From Aequorivita sp. CIP111184 (GTDB lineage Bacteria; Bacteroidota; Bacteroidia; Flavobacteriales; Flavobacteriaceae): 64,000 bases of DNA. The position numbers were made by a program, and so were the translations under genes. Where the stretch lies: contig NZ_UEFQ01000016.1 in the NCBI RefSeq assembly GCF_900489465.1, positions 62,001-126,000 of the forward strand, read 5' to 3'. The notes beneath the pieces are model-generated. The model ran no database searches. It was not told the DNA's origin and worked only from the letters and a program-made list of their open reading frames with translations. This document shows, in pieces, positions 1 through 8,785 of the stretch. The number at the start of each line of letters is the position of its first letter. Within the stretch, counting starts at the first letter, position 1.

Positions 1-1
1 G

Positions 2-304
2 GCAAAAGGCCTACGGAAGGCTGGGTATGCAACAGATCCAAAATATCCTGATAAGCTAATTGGTATTATTGAAAGGTATAACCTTGAAGCTTATGACAAC
101 GAAGTACTGGGTAGAAAAGTTAGCAACATAGATCCCGACGATTCTAAAATAGGCACCTATTCCGTGCAGGCTGGCGATACACTCTACAGCATTTCAAAGC
201 GTTTTAACGTTACCGTGGAAACATTAAAAGGATACAACGGACTTCGAAATAATGACATTTCCATTGGTCAGGTTTTATACCTTCATCCAGTGAAAAACCA
301 ATAG
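2..304 (+). CDS. C-terminal part of a LysM cell-wall glucosaminidase (left-truncated)
   Basis: The open frame enters from the left edge and stops at TAG 302-304, leaving 100 residues. The first part (AKGLRKAGYATDPKYPDKL, then IIERYNLEAYD) looks like the end of a FlgJ-like glucosaminidase domain. The last 45 or so residues form one LysM module (YSVQAGDTLYSISKRFNVTV then ISIGQVLYL), which binds peptidoglycan. Proteins of this build cleave the glycan strands of peptidoglycan and act outside the inner membrane. The catalytic part is beyond the window, so the enzyme class is inferred. hemL follows 165 bases downstream on the same strand. Confidence 0.75.
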   Translation, partial: AKGLRKAGYATDPKYPDKLIGIIERYNLEAYDNEVLGRKVSNIDPDDSKIGTYSVQAGDTLYSISKRFNVTVETLKGYNGLRNNDISIGQVLYLHPVKNQ

Positions 305-469
305 TTATTGAAAAAAATTCGAACGACGTGCGAAGAATAAAATGTACAGAGCCAAGAATAAAGAGATAAGTAACGTGAAAGTTTTCCTTAGCATTGGTTA
401 TTTTTAAAATTTTCCTTCAAAAGCAATTAAAGTAAAAATAGCATCATTACAAACCCCTCAAACATTAGC

Positions 470-1759
470 ATGAATTACAAAAGAAGCAGCGCACTATTTA
501 CTGAAGCGCAAAAAGTTATTCCAGGCGGCGTAAATTCTCCAGTTCGAGCATTTAAAGCAGTTGGCGGCACCCCTATTTTTGTTGAAAAAGCCGAAGGTGC
601 TTATTTGTATGATGTTGATGGTAACAAAATGATTGACTATATAAATTCTTGGGGACCCATGATTCTTGGTCATGCGTATGAGCCTGTAGTAAATGCGGTA
701 ATTGATAAAGCAAAAAAAGGAACTTCTTTCGGGATGCCCACAGAAATTGAAACGGAAATTGCTGCACTTGCAGTTTCAATGGTTCCGAATATTGATAAAA
801 TTCGTTTTGTGAATAGTGGTACCGAAGCTTGCATGAGTGCAGTACGGTTGGCACGTGGTTTTAGTGGGAAAGATAAAATTATAAAATTTGCAGGCTGTTA
901 TCACGGGCATAGCGATTCCTTTCTCATCCAAGCCGGAAGTGGCGCTATTACTTTCGGCACTCCTAATAGTCCGGGTGTTACCGAAGGAACTGCAAAAGAT
1001 ACATTGCTGGCAAACTATAATGATTTAAAAAATGTAGAAGATGTAATTGCAGCCAATAAAGACGAAATTGCCTGTATTATTATTGAACCTGTGGCAGGAA
1101 ATATGGGGTGTATTCCTCCTGCAAAAGGATTTTTGGAGGGCTTGCGAAATCTTTGTGACCAAAACAATATTCTTTTAATTTTTGATGAAGTAATGACTGG
1201 TTTTAGGCTTGCCGCTGGAGGTGTACAGGAGCTGTTTGGTGTGAAAGCTGATATTGTGACTTTTGGAAAAGTGATTGGTGGCGGACTGCCTGTAGGCGCC
1301 TTTGCCGCTAGAGAAGAAATAATGAACTATTTGGCGCCAATTGGCCCAGTTTATCAGGCGGGAACCTTAAGTGGGAATCCGCTGGCAATGGCGGCTGGCT
1401 TGGCGATGTTGAAAGAATTAAATGAGAACAGGGAAGTTTTCAAGTCAATAAATGAAAAGACAGCATATTTACATAAAGGAATTGACGAAGCGCTCGCTTC
1501 AGAAAATATAAAATTTACAATTAATCGCGTTGGTTCTATGATTTCGGTTCATTTTTCCGAAAAGCCCGTGATAGATTTTGCATCTGCAGCAGAAGCTAAT
1601 AATGAAAATTTCAAAAAGTTTTTCCACGGCTTGCTGAATGAAGGAGTCTATATTGCACCCAGTGCTTTTGAAACTTGGTTTATATGTGATGCTTTAAGCT
1701 ATGAAGATTTAGATGCAACCATTGCAGCGTGTAAAAAAGTTGCTAAGCAGCTTAAATAA
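470..1759 (+). CDS. hemL: Glutamate-1-semialdehyde 2,1-aminomutase
   Basis: This PLP enzyme turns glutamate-1-semialdehyde into 5-aminolevulinate, the last step of the C5 route to haem in the cytosol. The 429 residues match the family length. Visible features are the N-terminal [21 protein letters not shown] signature, the cofactor-binding stretch [16 protein letters not shown] around residue 120, DEVMTGFR at 239-246, and the Schiff-base lysine K267 in [14 protein letters not shown]. The ATG at 470 starts the conserved N-terminus, and no closer start competes. The 165-base gap upstream holds no recognisable promoter box. A strong hairpin follows the stop codon, so the gene is probably the end of its transcript. 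Confidence 0.97.
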   Translation: MNYKRSSALFTEAQKVIPGGVNSPVRAFKAVGGTPIFVEKAEGAYLYDVDGNKMIDYINSWGPMILGHAYEPVVNAVIDKAKKGTSFGMPTEIETEIAALAVSMVPNIDKIRFVNSGTEACMSAVRLARGFSGKDKIIKFAGCYHGHSDSFLIQAGSGAITFGTPNSPGVTEGTAKDTLLANYNDLKNVEDVIAANKDEIACIIIEPVAGNMGCIPPAKGFLEGLRNLCDQNNILLIFDEVMTGFRLAAGGVQELFGVKADIVTFGKVIGGGLPVGAFAAREEIMNYLAPIGPVYQAGTLSGNPLAMAAGLAMLKELNENREVFKSINEKTAYLHKGIDEALASENIKFTINRVGSMISVHFSEKPVIDFASAAEANNENFKKFFHGLLNEGVYIAPSAFETWFICDALSYEDLDATIAACKKVAKQLK

Positions 1760-1760
1760 A

Positions 1761-1791
1761 AAAACCCTTTCTAAAAATTAGAAAGGGTTTT
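1761..1791. terminator. Bidirectional terminator between hemL and the 1813 gene
   Basis: A perfect 14-base stem (1761-1774 with 1778-1791) closes a 3-base loop. It carries A-rich and T-rich flanks on both strands and lies between two convergent genes, so it can end transcripts from both sides. Confidence 0.85.
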
Positions 1792-1812
1792 GGTTAAATA
1801 TAATTATAATCA

Positions 1813-2160
1813 CTAATTATTCACTTTCAGCCATTTGGTATATTGATCTGCAGTTAAGGTTTTCTTCATTGCCTCCTTTAACTGATCGTCCAATTTTTTC
1901 TTTTCAGCAACAACAGAAGAATTTTTTAGGTCTTTACCATCAACATTTTTTTGGTATCCTACCTCTTTGGCTACAAGTGCTCTAAAAATAGTTCGGCCTT
2001 GGTCTCCGTTTAGGTTTAATGTTTCTGTAAGCTTTGCAGTTTCAGCTTTAGCAATTACCTCTGGTCTTCCTTTATCTTGAGATAAAGACTGTGCTGAGGT
2101 GGTTTGTATTCCTAATAGCATTGTTGTTGCAAAGGCAACTACTGTAAGTATCTTTTTCAT
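1813..2160 (-). CDS. Small exported helical protein, Spy/CpxP-like
   Basis: A 115-residue protein with a clear Sec signal peptide (MKKILTVVAFATTMLLGIQ, cleavage probably after the TTSAQ stretch). The mature part is short, charged and probably all-helical, and ends in KKTLTADQYTKWLKVNN. That ending resembles the LTxxQ motif of Spy/CpxP periplasmic chaperone-like proteins. The similarity is by eye only, and the function is unknown. It lies beside another small exported protein with the same sort of C-terminal motif (2247-2675, same strand), so the two may be paralogues. No membrane segment follows the signal peptide. Confidence 0.6.
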   Translation of the reverse strand: MKKILTVVAFATTMLLGIQTTSAQSLSQDKGRPEVIAKAETAKLTETLNLNGDQGRTIFRALVAKEVGYQKNVDGKDLKNSSVVAEKKKLDDQLKEAMKKTLTADQYTKWLKVNN

Positions 2161-2246
2161 TGTTTTAAATTTTAAAGTTACTAATGTAACTATTTTGAAA
2201 ATAACTAAGACAATAACTGCGCCAAAAAAATGATTTTATTATTAAT

Positions 2247-2675
2247 TTATTTTCTGCGTGATTTTTTTGAGCTGTTTTTGCCTTTCATTTGGTGGCGTTT
2301 ATTTTGATGAGTCTTTTCCCATTTTGCAAATTGCTCTTCCGAAAGAATTTCTTTTAGCTTTTTCTTCATTTCAATTTGTCTGTCCAGCCTTGCGCTTTTT
2401 GCTTCAAATTTTTGAGCATCGGTCATTTCGCTTCTATTTTCTGAACGCGCTGGTTTGTTTTTCCCCATTTCAATATAGATTTGTTTCACTTTATTTTGTT
2501 GTGAATCATTCAAACCTAAATCGAGTGTCATCTTTTTTGTGCGTAATTCAGCTTTTTGTTCTGGCGTGAAATTTTCTTTCATTTCCTTGCGGTGCTCCTT
2601 TCTTTCAGAATTTTTGTTCTGTGCGGTTATGGCGAAAGTTGAAAATACCATTAAAATTATCATTGCTTTTTTCAT
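2247..2675 (-). CDS. Small exported Spy/CpxP-like protein, lysine-rich
   Basis: The 142-residue product begins with a signal peptide (MKKAMIILMVFSTFAITAQ). The mature chain is strongly charged and probably helical. It carries the paired motifs NFTPEQKAELRTKKM and LKEILSEEQFAKWEK, which are typical of Spy/CpxP-like and DUF4890-type periplasmic proteins. The last 20 residues are very basic (KGKNSSKKSRRK at the end). In related proteins such folds serve in envelope stress or metal sensing, but nothing here proves that role. The neighbouring 1813 gene encodes a similar small exported protein, suggesting a pair. Confidence 0.65.
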   Translation of the reverse strand: MKKAMIILMVFSTFAITAQNKNSERKEHRKEMKENFTPEQKAELRTKKMTLDLGLNDSQQNKVKQIYIEMGKNKPARSENRSEMTDAQKFEAKSARLDRQIEMKKKLKEILSEEQFAKWEKTHQNKRHQMKGKNSSKKSRRK

Positions 2676-2750
2676 CGTGTATGTTTTTATTGTTTAACAT
2701 AACTATGACGCTGAAATATTGAATAAGTTTAATCAGCTCTATTTTTTAGT

Positions 2751-2778
2751 ATAAAAAGAGCCGCAATTAGCGGCCCTA
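2751..2778 (-). terminator. Terminator of the 2805 lipoprotein gene
   Basis: On the minus strand a GC-rich stem (GCCGC/GCGGC, 2760-2774, extended by flanking pairs) is followed by a run of T. This is a typical intrinsic terminator directly downstream of the gene ending at 2805. Confidence 0.8.
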
Positions 2779-2804
2779 AGTATCAATTTTTTAGAGTAAA
2801 AATT

Positions 2805-4070
2805 TTAAAGTGAATCTATATATTCATTGAGCATTTGCAATGCTTCACCGTGAATAACTGTTCTTCCCAATTGCGGCATTCTGTAGGTTGGCAAGGTGCT
2901 TTGAAAACGTGCAATTATTTCGCCCCTGTTTGCGTAGATTCCTGTATCAGGAAAAGCTGTTTCCAGTCTAAAATCCAGCATGAACCCTGGCGGAACACTT
3001 CCTCTCGGTTGGTGGCAATGCGCGCAATTTACATCCATATAGGCGCGAGCACGATCTTCAATCAATAAATTTTCGTCTTCCCAATTTGGCAAAACACTTG
3101 TATTCCCAGAGTTTACACCTTGCAAAAGCCCAAGGCCCCCAAAATAATTTAATTGGTTTTGATTGGTATAGGAAGGAATGAAATTCAAATTGCGCAATTT
3201 TAAGCCAATTGGTGAGGTTGTTGTGTTGTTATTATGGCAAGTAAAACAGTCCTGTTTTGAAGGAATTTGGTAGTTTACATTTTGAGTGTTTCCATTTGCG
3301 TCTATAAAGCTAATGGCTTCTGTACTACCCGTTTCGCGTAAAGTGGCTTCGGTTTGGGAGGCATTCCAAATGTAATCGCCTACAATCCATTCTCCATTTA
3401 CTTTCAATTGAATTCGGGTTTCAATTATTTTATTGCCTAAAGATGGGTCGCGTTCGTCAAGATTATAATAAAATGTTTTTGAAATTAGAGTATTGTCTGG
3501 AAACGCAGGCAATAAATCGGTGTTGTTGTAGCGCATGCTTTTTCCGTTTGGAAGGCGAATGAGTCTTTGTTTATGTGCGTAATCTGTAAATAGTGTGCTG
3601 TGAATTTCGTAAAGTTGCACGCCATCGGAAGGATTCAAATCGGAAAGATTACCATCAAAAACACCCATTTCTGAAAGTAATGGTAAAAATGACAAGGGTT
3701 GCTCAATAGTAAAAGCTTCGAGTGTATTGCTTTTAGCAGATTCGTTTTCTTCAGCATCAAATGCAGTAATATAGAAACTATATAACGAGCCTGAGGTAAG
3801 ACTTTCTATGGTAAAAGTGGTTTCGGTAATTAACCCCGTAATTGCTGTTTCGTCTTGATAAATTTTGTACCCAGTAACGCCAATGTTATCGGTTGACGCT
3901 TCCCAAGTAAGTTTTATGGAAGTTTCGGTTTGCTCCGAGGCGTCTAGGTTTAGTGGTTTTGAAGGAGCTTGCGTATCAACTTCCTCAACTTCCATAGGGT
4001 CATAACTATCATCCTTTCCGCAAGCGGTAATCATTAAACCGATAAGGGTCAAAAAAAGTAATTTCTTCAT
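2805..4070 (-). CDS. Lipoprotein with an FN3 domain and two CxxCH haem motifs
   Basis: A 421-residue lipoprotein: MKKLLFLTLIGLMITAC gives a lipobox with Cys17 as the lipidated residue. Residues 36-120 form a fibronectin type III domain (PSKPLNLDASEQTETSIKL, later GYKIYQDE). The C-terminal two thirds contain CFTCH (C275-C278-H279) and CAHCH (C349-C352-H353), both in c-type haem-binding form. The second motif sits in YMDVNCAHCHQPRG, as in proteins annotated as SO2930-like dihaem lipoproteins. It is probably attached to the periplasmic or outer surface. An electron-transfer or cytochrome role is inferred from the CxxCH motifs, and no partner enzyme is nearby. The gene stands alone with its own terminator. 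Confidence 0.75.
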   Translation of the reverse strand: MKKLLFLTLIGLMITACGKDDSYDPMEVEEVDTQAPSKPLNLDASEQTETSIKLTWEASTDNIGVTGYKIYQDETAITGLITETTFTIESLTSGSLYSFYITAFDAEENESAKSNTLEAFTIEQPLSFLPLLSEMGVFDGNLSDLNPSDGVQLYEIHSTLFTDYAHKQRLIRLPNGKSMRYNNTDLLPAFPDNTLISKTFYYNLDERDPSLGNKIIETRIQLKVNGEWIVGDYIWNASQTEATLRETGSTEAISFIDANGNTQNVNYQIPSKQDCFTCHNNNTTTSPIGLKLRNLNFIPSYTNQNQLNYFGGLGLLQGVNSGNTSVLPNWEDENLLIEDRARAYMDVNCAHCHQPRGSVPPGFMLDFRLETAFPDTGIYANRGEIIARFQSTLPTYRMPQLGRTVIHGEALQMLNEYIDSL

Positions 4071-4256
4071 TTTACTAAAAATTAAGTAACTAAAAATATA
4101 AAAATTGGATGAATGAGTAGATTTTTGGCTGTTAAATTAAAAATCATATAAAAGTAGTGCTCCCTCATCCAAAATTGGGTTGTTTCAAAATTGGTTTAAG
4201 ATTATTATGAAAGTTGGTAGTACCAGTAGTAGTTCATTAATTACTATCGCTCAAGT

Positions 4257-4276
4257 TTCTAGCAGGTATGCTAGAA
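4257..4276. repeat. Perfect 8-base dyad, possible operator
   Basis: TTCTAGCA and TGCTAGAA are separated by GGTA. No T run follows on either strand, so it is not a terminator. It lies about 190 bases upstream of the 2805-4070 lipoprotein gene, so a regulator binding site is possible but unproven. Confidence 0.4.
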
Positions 4277-4334
4277 CCCTTTTACAAATCCCGATGTATA
4301 GAGGGGAAGATTAGGGGTTGGTTTTTTATGAATA

Positions 4335-4370
4335 AAAAAAGGAGCCACATTTAATGTGGCTCCTTTCATA
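4335..4370 (-). terminator. Terminator of the M36-like protease gene
   Basis: An 11-base perfect stem (4341-4351 with 4353-4363) is followed on the minus strand by a run of seven T. It lies 26 bases after the stop codon of the protease gene. Confidence 0.9.
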
Positions 4371-4388
4371 AATTAAAATAATTTACAA

Positions 4389-6521
4389 TTATTTCACAAC
4401 AAAACGTAATACTTTGTTGTAGTCTTCAAATTTCAAGATGTAAACACCCAAAGAAAGATTAGAGATATTGATGCTGCTGTTGCTTGCATCAACATGTTGT
4501 TCTTTTACTTTTTGGCCAAGCATGTTATAGATGGCAACGTTGTAATTTTCTTTTAAATTTGATAAAGCAATTGTAGCATCTGCCGGGTTTGGATAGATGG
4601 AAACACCAAGTAAAGCTTCATTATCATTAACTCCTGCAGTAATACAAGGAGCTGGTGCAGTTCCTGCGTTAAGAACGTTTAAATTACAAGTTCCTTCAGC
4701 TGAAAAAGTTGCAGTAACATTAATTGGCCCACCATCTGAAGGCATTTGTACACCCACAAAAGTATGAGGAGAAACCAAACCTGCCACAGCAGTTGAAGCT
4801 GTTCCATCACCTGTTAGATCTAACGTTCCGGTTGTTGGAGCATTTATAAAGGTAACTGTAACATCTGCTGTAAAGAAATCGTCACTGCCGTCTCCCGGTG
4901 TTCCGTTATCATTACAAGGAGAAATGTTTGAAGTTTCGATTTCAGAAATATCACAAGCATTTGGATTACAAATATAAACAGGCAATGTATACCCTCTTGC
5001 TTCAAACCTGTCAGTGAAAGTATCTATTTCTGCACAGCTGTAGCCCATATCAATAGCTGCTTGTCTTACCGCGATTGCTGCATTTTGTTGGTTTGTATTG
5101 CTATTGGTCATACCAAGCCCTTCCCAAACTGCGGCGTCCATTTTTTCTCTTCCAACAATCTCCCAAATTTCAAGGAGCACTGAAGCCCAGATTTGTCCAT
5201 CTGTATGGATTTGACCGCTTAGTCCACCTGGGTACATAGCGCCATAATTGGTAACTCGACCTCCCCAAAATGGGTTGTGTCCGTCCCAGCCAAAAACCCA
5301 GAAATATTGTGTGTCTGAACTGTCCCAAAAGCCTGTGCTTCTCTTATAAGAGTTTGCCCAATAGTCACCAGTTCCCTCACTTAAACCATTTACTTGGCTA
5401 AGGTTTCCGTTAGTGATAAAATCGTGAAGACCATGGCCCAATTCGTGAAGCACTACGTCCATATCTTCTGCATCATCCACGCCGCCTTCACCAAACTGAA
5501 GACTTCCTGCACTATAAAAAGAGTTATCAGCACCATTGGCACCATGTGGATCGTAACGAATCACGCCGCCATTGTAAATTGAAACTAATGGAATTCCTAA
5601 AACATCATTGATATAACGGAAACTTTTATCGATGTGGTGATAGCAGTTTGCAGCTTCAAAACCTTGTTCGTCACGTGTGAAGTCAAAATCTGGCGATGGT
5701 TGAAGAAAAAGCCCTGTAGAAGGAGATCCTAATTCAGCTATTTCTGTATAGGGGCCTCTTAATCTATAGTTTGTACCATCAAAATCAATATCAAAAAGTG
5801 TAACTGCTGTTCTTGCAGCATCAAGTTGGGCGTTAGTTTGGTCGTTATTATCTACATAATTTCCGTCATACATACTACCTGTTTTGGTAAGCGGGTCTGG
5901 ATCAAAAACCATTGCAGTACCAGTTGCCATTGTTGTAGGAGCATTTGGGTTTTTTATACCTTTAGGATTACCCTCTCCGTTTTTTTTGTGGTAAATGGCA
6001 ATATCTTGGGTGCTTAAAACAGTTCCTGTTTTTGCATCAACGATTGTTTCCCAGTTTCCCATTCTGAATTCAGACATAGTGGTTACTCTGTAAACCAATT
6101 TACTGTTTCCTAATTTATTATAAACATAGAGACCTATTTCTTTTTGGGAAATATAACCTTCAATGTTCAAAGCAGTTTTTGCAGCATTCAATGCATCGTC
6201 TTGAGAGATTGAAGGGTTTGTGTCTATAGTTTCAACAGCGCTGTCAAAAGTGCTGGCATGGTAAGTTACCTGGTTTTTGTTAGAAACGTGAACTGCCACG
6301 GAAGAATCAAAAACTTCCACACCGTTTACAGTATGTTGGTAACGAAATGTTTCGCCTGAAGGGCCAGCGTGGCTGTTATTCATTGTAAAACTTTGGTTTG
6401 TTTTATTAATCGGCATATTGTTATCCATCCAAGATTGGGCAACACTTTCTTTGCTGCTCTGCGCAAAGAAAACCTGGGTTAAGCACACTAAAAGTGCAGT
6501 GAGTAAAACTCTTGTTTTCAT
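4389..6521 (-). CDS. Secreted M36-like (fungalysin-type) metalloprotease with T9SS sorting domain
   Basis: The 710-residue product starts at ATG 6521 with a signal peptide (MKTRVLLTALLVCLTQVFFAQ). The frame stays open to 6656, but a promoter at 6555-6585 and the signal peptide fix the start at 6521. An FTP-type propeptide follows (FRYQHTVNGVEVFDSSVAVH). The zinc site is HELGH (H359, E360, H363) with the third ligand E382 in LSEGTGDYW, the arrangement of M36 peptidases. The last 75 residues (SIYPNPADATIALSNL through to FVVK) are a type A T9SS C-terminal domain, so the enzyme is probably exported through PorU/PorV and degrades protein outside the cell. M4 is an alternative family assignment. 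Confidence 0.88.
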   Translation of the reverse strand: MKTRVLLTALLVCLTQVFFAQSSKESVAQSWMDNNMPINKTNQSFTMNNSHAGPSGETFRYQHTVNGVEVFDSSVAVHVSNKNQVTYHASTFDSAVETIDTNPSISQDDALNAAKTALNIEGYISQKEIGLYVYNKLGNSKLVYRVTTMSEFRMGNWETIVDAKTGTVLSTQDIAIYHKKNGEGNPKGIKNPNAPTTMATGTAMVFDPDPLTKTGSMYDGNYVDNNDQTNAQLDAARTAVTLFDIDFDGTNYRLRGPYTEIAELGSPSTGLFLQPSPDFDFTRDEQGFEAANCYHHIDKSFRYINDVLGIPLVSIYNGGVIRYDPHGANGADNSFYSAGSLQFGEGGVDDAEDMDVVLHELGHGLHDFITNGNLSQVNGLSEGTGDYWANSYKRSTGFWDSSDTQYFWVFGWDGHNPFWGGRVTNYGAMYPGGLSGQIHTDGQIWASVLLEIWEIVGREKMDAAVWEGLGMTNSNTNQQNAAIAVRQAAIDMGYSCAEIDTFTDRFEARGYTLPVYICNPNACDISEIETSNISPCNDNGTPGDGSDDFFTADVTVTFINAPTTGTLDLTGDGTASTAVAGLVSPHTFVGVQMPSDGGPINVTATFSAEGTCNLNVLNAGTAPAPCITAGVNDNEALLGVSIYPNPADATIALSNLKENYNVAIYNMLGQKVKEQHVDASNSSINISNLSLGVYILKFEDYNKVLRFVVK

Positions 6522-6554
6522 AGAAATATGGTTTAGAATTTGTGAATTGTTTTC

Positions 6555-6585
6555 CAAATGTAATGTTAATGAATTGTAATTCAAA
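6555..6585 (-). promoter_or_regulatory. Promoter of the M36-like protease gene
   Basis: On the minus strand TTTG (6582-6585), a 19-base spacer and TACATTTG (6555-6562) match the Bacteroidota consensus TTG-N19-TAnnTTTG exactly. Transcription would start near 6549, which supports the ATG at 6521. Confidence 0.8.
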
Positions 6586-6640
6586 GTCTTCTGTGTAAAG
6601 TAAATTGAATTTAGTTCATTCAAATGTCTCTCTATTCCAT

Positions 6641-6677
6641 AAAAAAAGGAAACCATATTGCTATGATTTCCTTTTTA
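6641..6677 (-). terminator. Terminator of lysS
   Basis: On the minus strand an AAAGGAAA-type stem with one mismatch and a 4-base loop is followed by a run of seven T. It starts 19 bases after the lysS stop codon. Confidence 0.75.
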
Positions 6678-6695
6678 ATTAATAGCGAAGGACTA

Positions 6696-8387
6696 TTATA
6701 AAATTGATACTGTCAAATTATCATCTGTCTTTTCAACTTTTGCAACTTTTGAAGCGGTCAATCCTTTTATGGCTTTGTCCCACTTTTTGTTGCTCAGTCC
6801 GCTTTGAGCTTTTAGTTCTTCCAAAGCAATAGGTGAGTTAGTCTTTAAGAGTGTGTACACTGCTTTTTCATCTTCGGTCATTTCTACCTTTTTCTTTTCG
6901 GGACGCATTTGAGGGAAGAAAAGTACTTCCTGTATGGAGGCATTATTAGTCAAGAACATAACTAAACGGTCCATTCCGATACCCATACCGCTTGTGGGGG
7001 GCATACCATACTCTAAAGCTCTAAGAAAGTCGAAGTCTATAAAAGCTGTTGCTTCATCATCACCTCTGTCTGCCAATTTTAATTGGGCTTCAAAACGCTC
7101 ACGCTGATCTATGGGGTCATTTAATTCGCTGTATGCATTTGCAACTTCCTTGCCGCAAACCATCAATTCAAAGCGTTCCGTTAGTTCGGGATTATCGCGG
7201 TGCTCTTTACAGAGTGGGCTCATTTCCTTTGGATAGTCTGTGATAAAGGTTGGCTGAATGTAATTGCCTTCACACTTTTCGCCGAAAATTTCATCAATCA
7301 ACTTTCCTTTACCCATAGTTTCATCTACAGGAATTTTCATCTCTAAAGCAGCCTTTCGGATTTCATCTTCAGTCTTTCCGGTAATATCAAAACCTGTGAA
7401 GTTTTTGATTGCTTCGGCCATTGTAACTCTTGGGTAAGGCGCCTTGAAATCAATTTCGTGTTTTCCGAAGGTCGCTTTTGTAGTTCCGTTTACTTCCGTG
7501 GCGCAGAATTCCAGCAATTGTTCGCAGAAATCCATCATCCAGTTATAATCTTTATAGGAAACATAAATTTCCATAGCGGTAAACTCTGGGTTGTGTGTGC
7601 GGTCCATTCCTTCATTTCGGAAGTTTTTGGAGAATTCGTACACCCCGTCAAAACCACCCACTATTAGTCTTTTTAGGTACAATTCATTTGCAATTCGCAT
7701 ATATAATGGAATGTCTAAAGAATTGTGGTGCGTGATAAAAGGTCTTGCTGCAGCACCGCCCGGAATGGGTTGTAGCACGGGCGTTTCCACTTCAAAATAA
7801 CCGCGATCGTTAAAGAAAGAACGCATGGCGTTGAAAAGCTTGGTTCGCTTTACAAAAATTTCCTTTACGTGTGGATTTACCACCAAATCTGCATAGCGTT
7901 GGCGATAGCGTTGTTCCGGGTCGGTAAAAGCATCGTGTACTTTTCCATCTGCGTCTACACGTGGTTGTGGTAAGGGTTTTAAGGCCTTACTCAGCAGTGT
8001 GAATTTTTTTACCATGATGGTTTTTTCACCAACTTGGGTGTTAAAAAGCTCACCCTCAATACCGATGAAATCACCAATATCAAGCAATTTTTTATAAACA
8101 TCGTTATAATGACTTTTATCTTCACCAGGGCATATTTCATCGCGGTTAAAATAAACCTGAATACGTCCTTCGGCATCCTGAAGTTCTGCGAAAGAAGCAG
8201 AGCCTTGTATTCTTCGTGACATTAATCTTCCGGCAACCACGACCTTTTTCCCCTCTTCAAAATTTTCCTTTATCTTTTTTGAAGTATTGTTTACAGGATA
8301 TAAATCTGCGGGATATGGATTTATTCCACGGTCGCGTAGCTGTTGTAATTTTTCTCTTCGGATGATTTCCAGTTCAGACAGTTGCAT
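6696..8387 (-). CDS. lysS: Lysyl-tRNA synthetase, class II
   Basis: The enzyme charges tRNA-Lys with lysine in the cytosol. The 563 residues show an N-terminal OB-fold anticodon-binding domain (about 48-135), class II motif 2 (FRNEGMDRTHNPEFTAMEIY, 256-275) and motif 3 (GMGIGMDRLVMF, 467-478). The chain runs some 60 residues beyond the class II core. This tail (about 500-563, VYTLLKTNSPIALEEL and following) looks like a small winged-helix module and is common in Bacteroidota LysS. A possible promoter box sits just upstream (8411-8418), and a terminator follows the gene. Confidence 0.97.
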   Translation of the reverse strand: MQLSELEIIRREKLQQLRDRGINPYPADLYPVNNTSKKIKENFEEGKKVVVAGRLMSRRIQGSASFAELQDAEGRIQVYFNRDEICPGEDKSHYNDVYKKLLDIGDFIGIEGELFNTQVGEKTIMVKKFTLLSKALKPLPQPRVDADGKVHDAFTDPEQRYRQRYADLVVNPHVKEIFVKRTKLFNAMRSFFNDRGYFEVETPVLQPIPGGAAARPFITHHNSLDIPLYMRIANELYLKRLIVGGFDGVYEFSKNFRNEGMDRTHNPEFTAMEIYVSYKDYNWMMDFCEQLLEFCATEVNGTTKATFGKHEIDFKAPYPRVTMAEAIKNFTGFDITGKTEDEIRKAALEMKIPVDETMGKGKLIDEIFGEKCEGNYIQPTFITDYPKEMSPLCKEHRDNPELTERFELMVCGKEVANAYSELNDPIDQRERFEAQLKLADRGDDEATAFIDFDFLRALEYGMPPTSGMGIGMDRLVMFLTNNASIQEVLFFPQMRPEKKKVEMTEDEKAVYTLLKTNSPIALEELKAQSGLSNKKWDKAIKGLTASKVAKVEKTDDNLTVSIL

Positions 8388-8410
8388 AAAGTATGTATAA
8401 AATAAGTTTG

Positions 8411-8418
8411 CAAAGATA
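8411..8418 (-). promoter_or_regulatory. Probable -7 box of lysS
   Basis: Minus-strand TATCTTTG fits TAnnTTTG 24 bases upstream of the start codon. Only a weak TTCG is found at the -33 position. Confidence 0.5.
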
Positions 8419-8582
8419 GGGAAATGAAGTGCTAATTGCGAAGCGCCTTTATTAGAAAAAAAGAATAGATAAAATAGAACAAAGGTTGAGGGTGATTGTT
8501 GAAGAGTATAGAATTAATGAAATCAGAATACTTTGTTGATCAATTTTTTAAAACAATATCTTGTAACAAAAGGAAAAATGGC

Positions 8583-8616
8583 TTGACACATAGCTTAAAT
8601 ATTAATTGTAAATTTG
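8583..8616 (+). promoter_or_regulatory. Promoter of the Pmp3-type gene, possibly leaderless
   Basis: TTG (8583-8585), 23 bases, then TAAATTTG (8609-8616). The start codon at 8622 is only 5 bases beyond the box, so the transcript may begin at or beside the ATG. Confidence 0.6.
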
Positions 8617-8621
8617 TTTCT

Positions 8622-8780
8622 ATGAGTATATGGAGAGTCCTTTTAGCAATTCTTTTTCCGCCACTTGCTGTTATTGGCAAGGGTTGCGGTTCCGTAATAA
8701 TCGTTTTTATACTTACCGTTTGTGGCTGGATTCCGGGTGTGATTGCAGCACTAATAATTCTAAATAATCCTAAACAATAA
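8622..8780 (+). CDS. Pmp3/YqaE-family small membrane protein
   Basis: A 52-residue protein with two membrane helices, MSIWRVLLAILFPPLAVIGK and SVIIVFILTVCGWIPGVIAA. The FPPLAV motif and the CGWIPGVIAA stretch are hallmarks of the Pmp3/UPF0057 family, linked elsewhere to membrane potential and salt stress. The frame stays open upstream to 8496, but family length and the promoter box at 8609-8616 place the start at 8622. The next gene starts 5 bases after the stop, so the two are probably cotranscribed. The ion-stress role is known only from other members of the family. Confidence 0.88.
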   Translation: MSIWRVLLAILFPPLAVIGKGCGSVIIVFILTVCGWIPGVIAALIILNNPKQ

Positions 8781-8785
8781 TTATT

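Larger units (their letters stand above)
4071..4388. other. Intergenic gap of 318 bases
   Basis: No open frame, RNA gene or complete promoter was found here. The gap holds an 8-base dyad at 4257-4276 and the terminator of the M36 protease gene at 4335-4370. Confidence 0.6.

Noticed and set aside
6522-6656. Upstream extension of the M36 protease
   Set aside because: The signal peptide and the promoter at 6555-6585 place the start at 6521.
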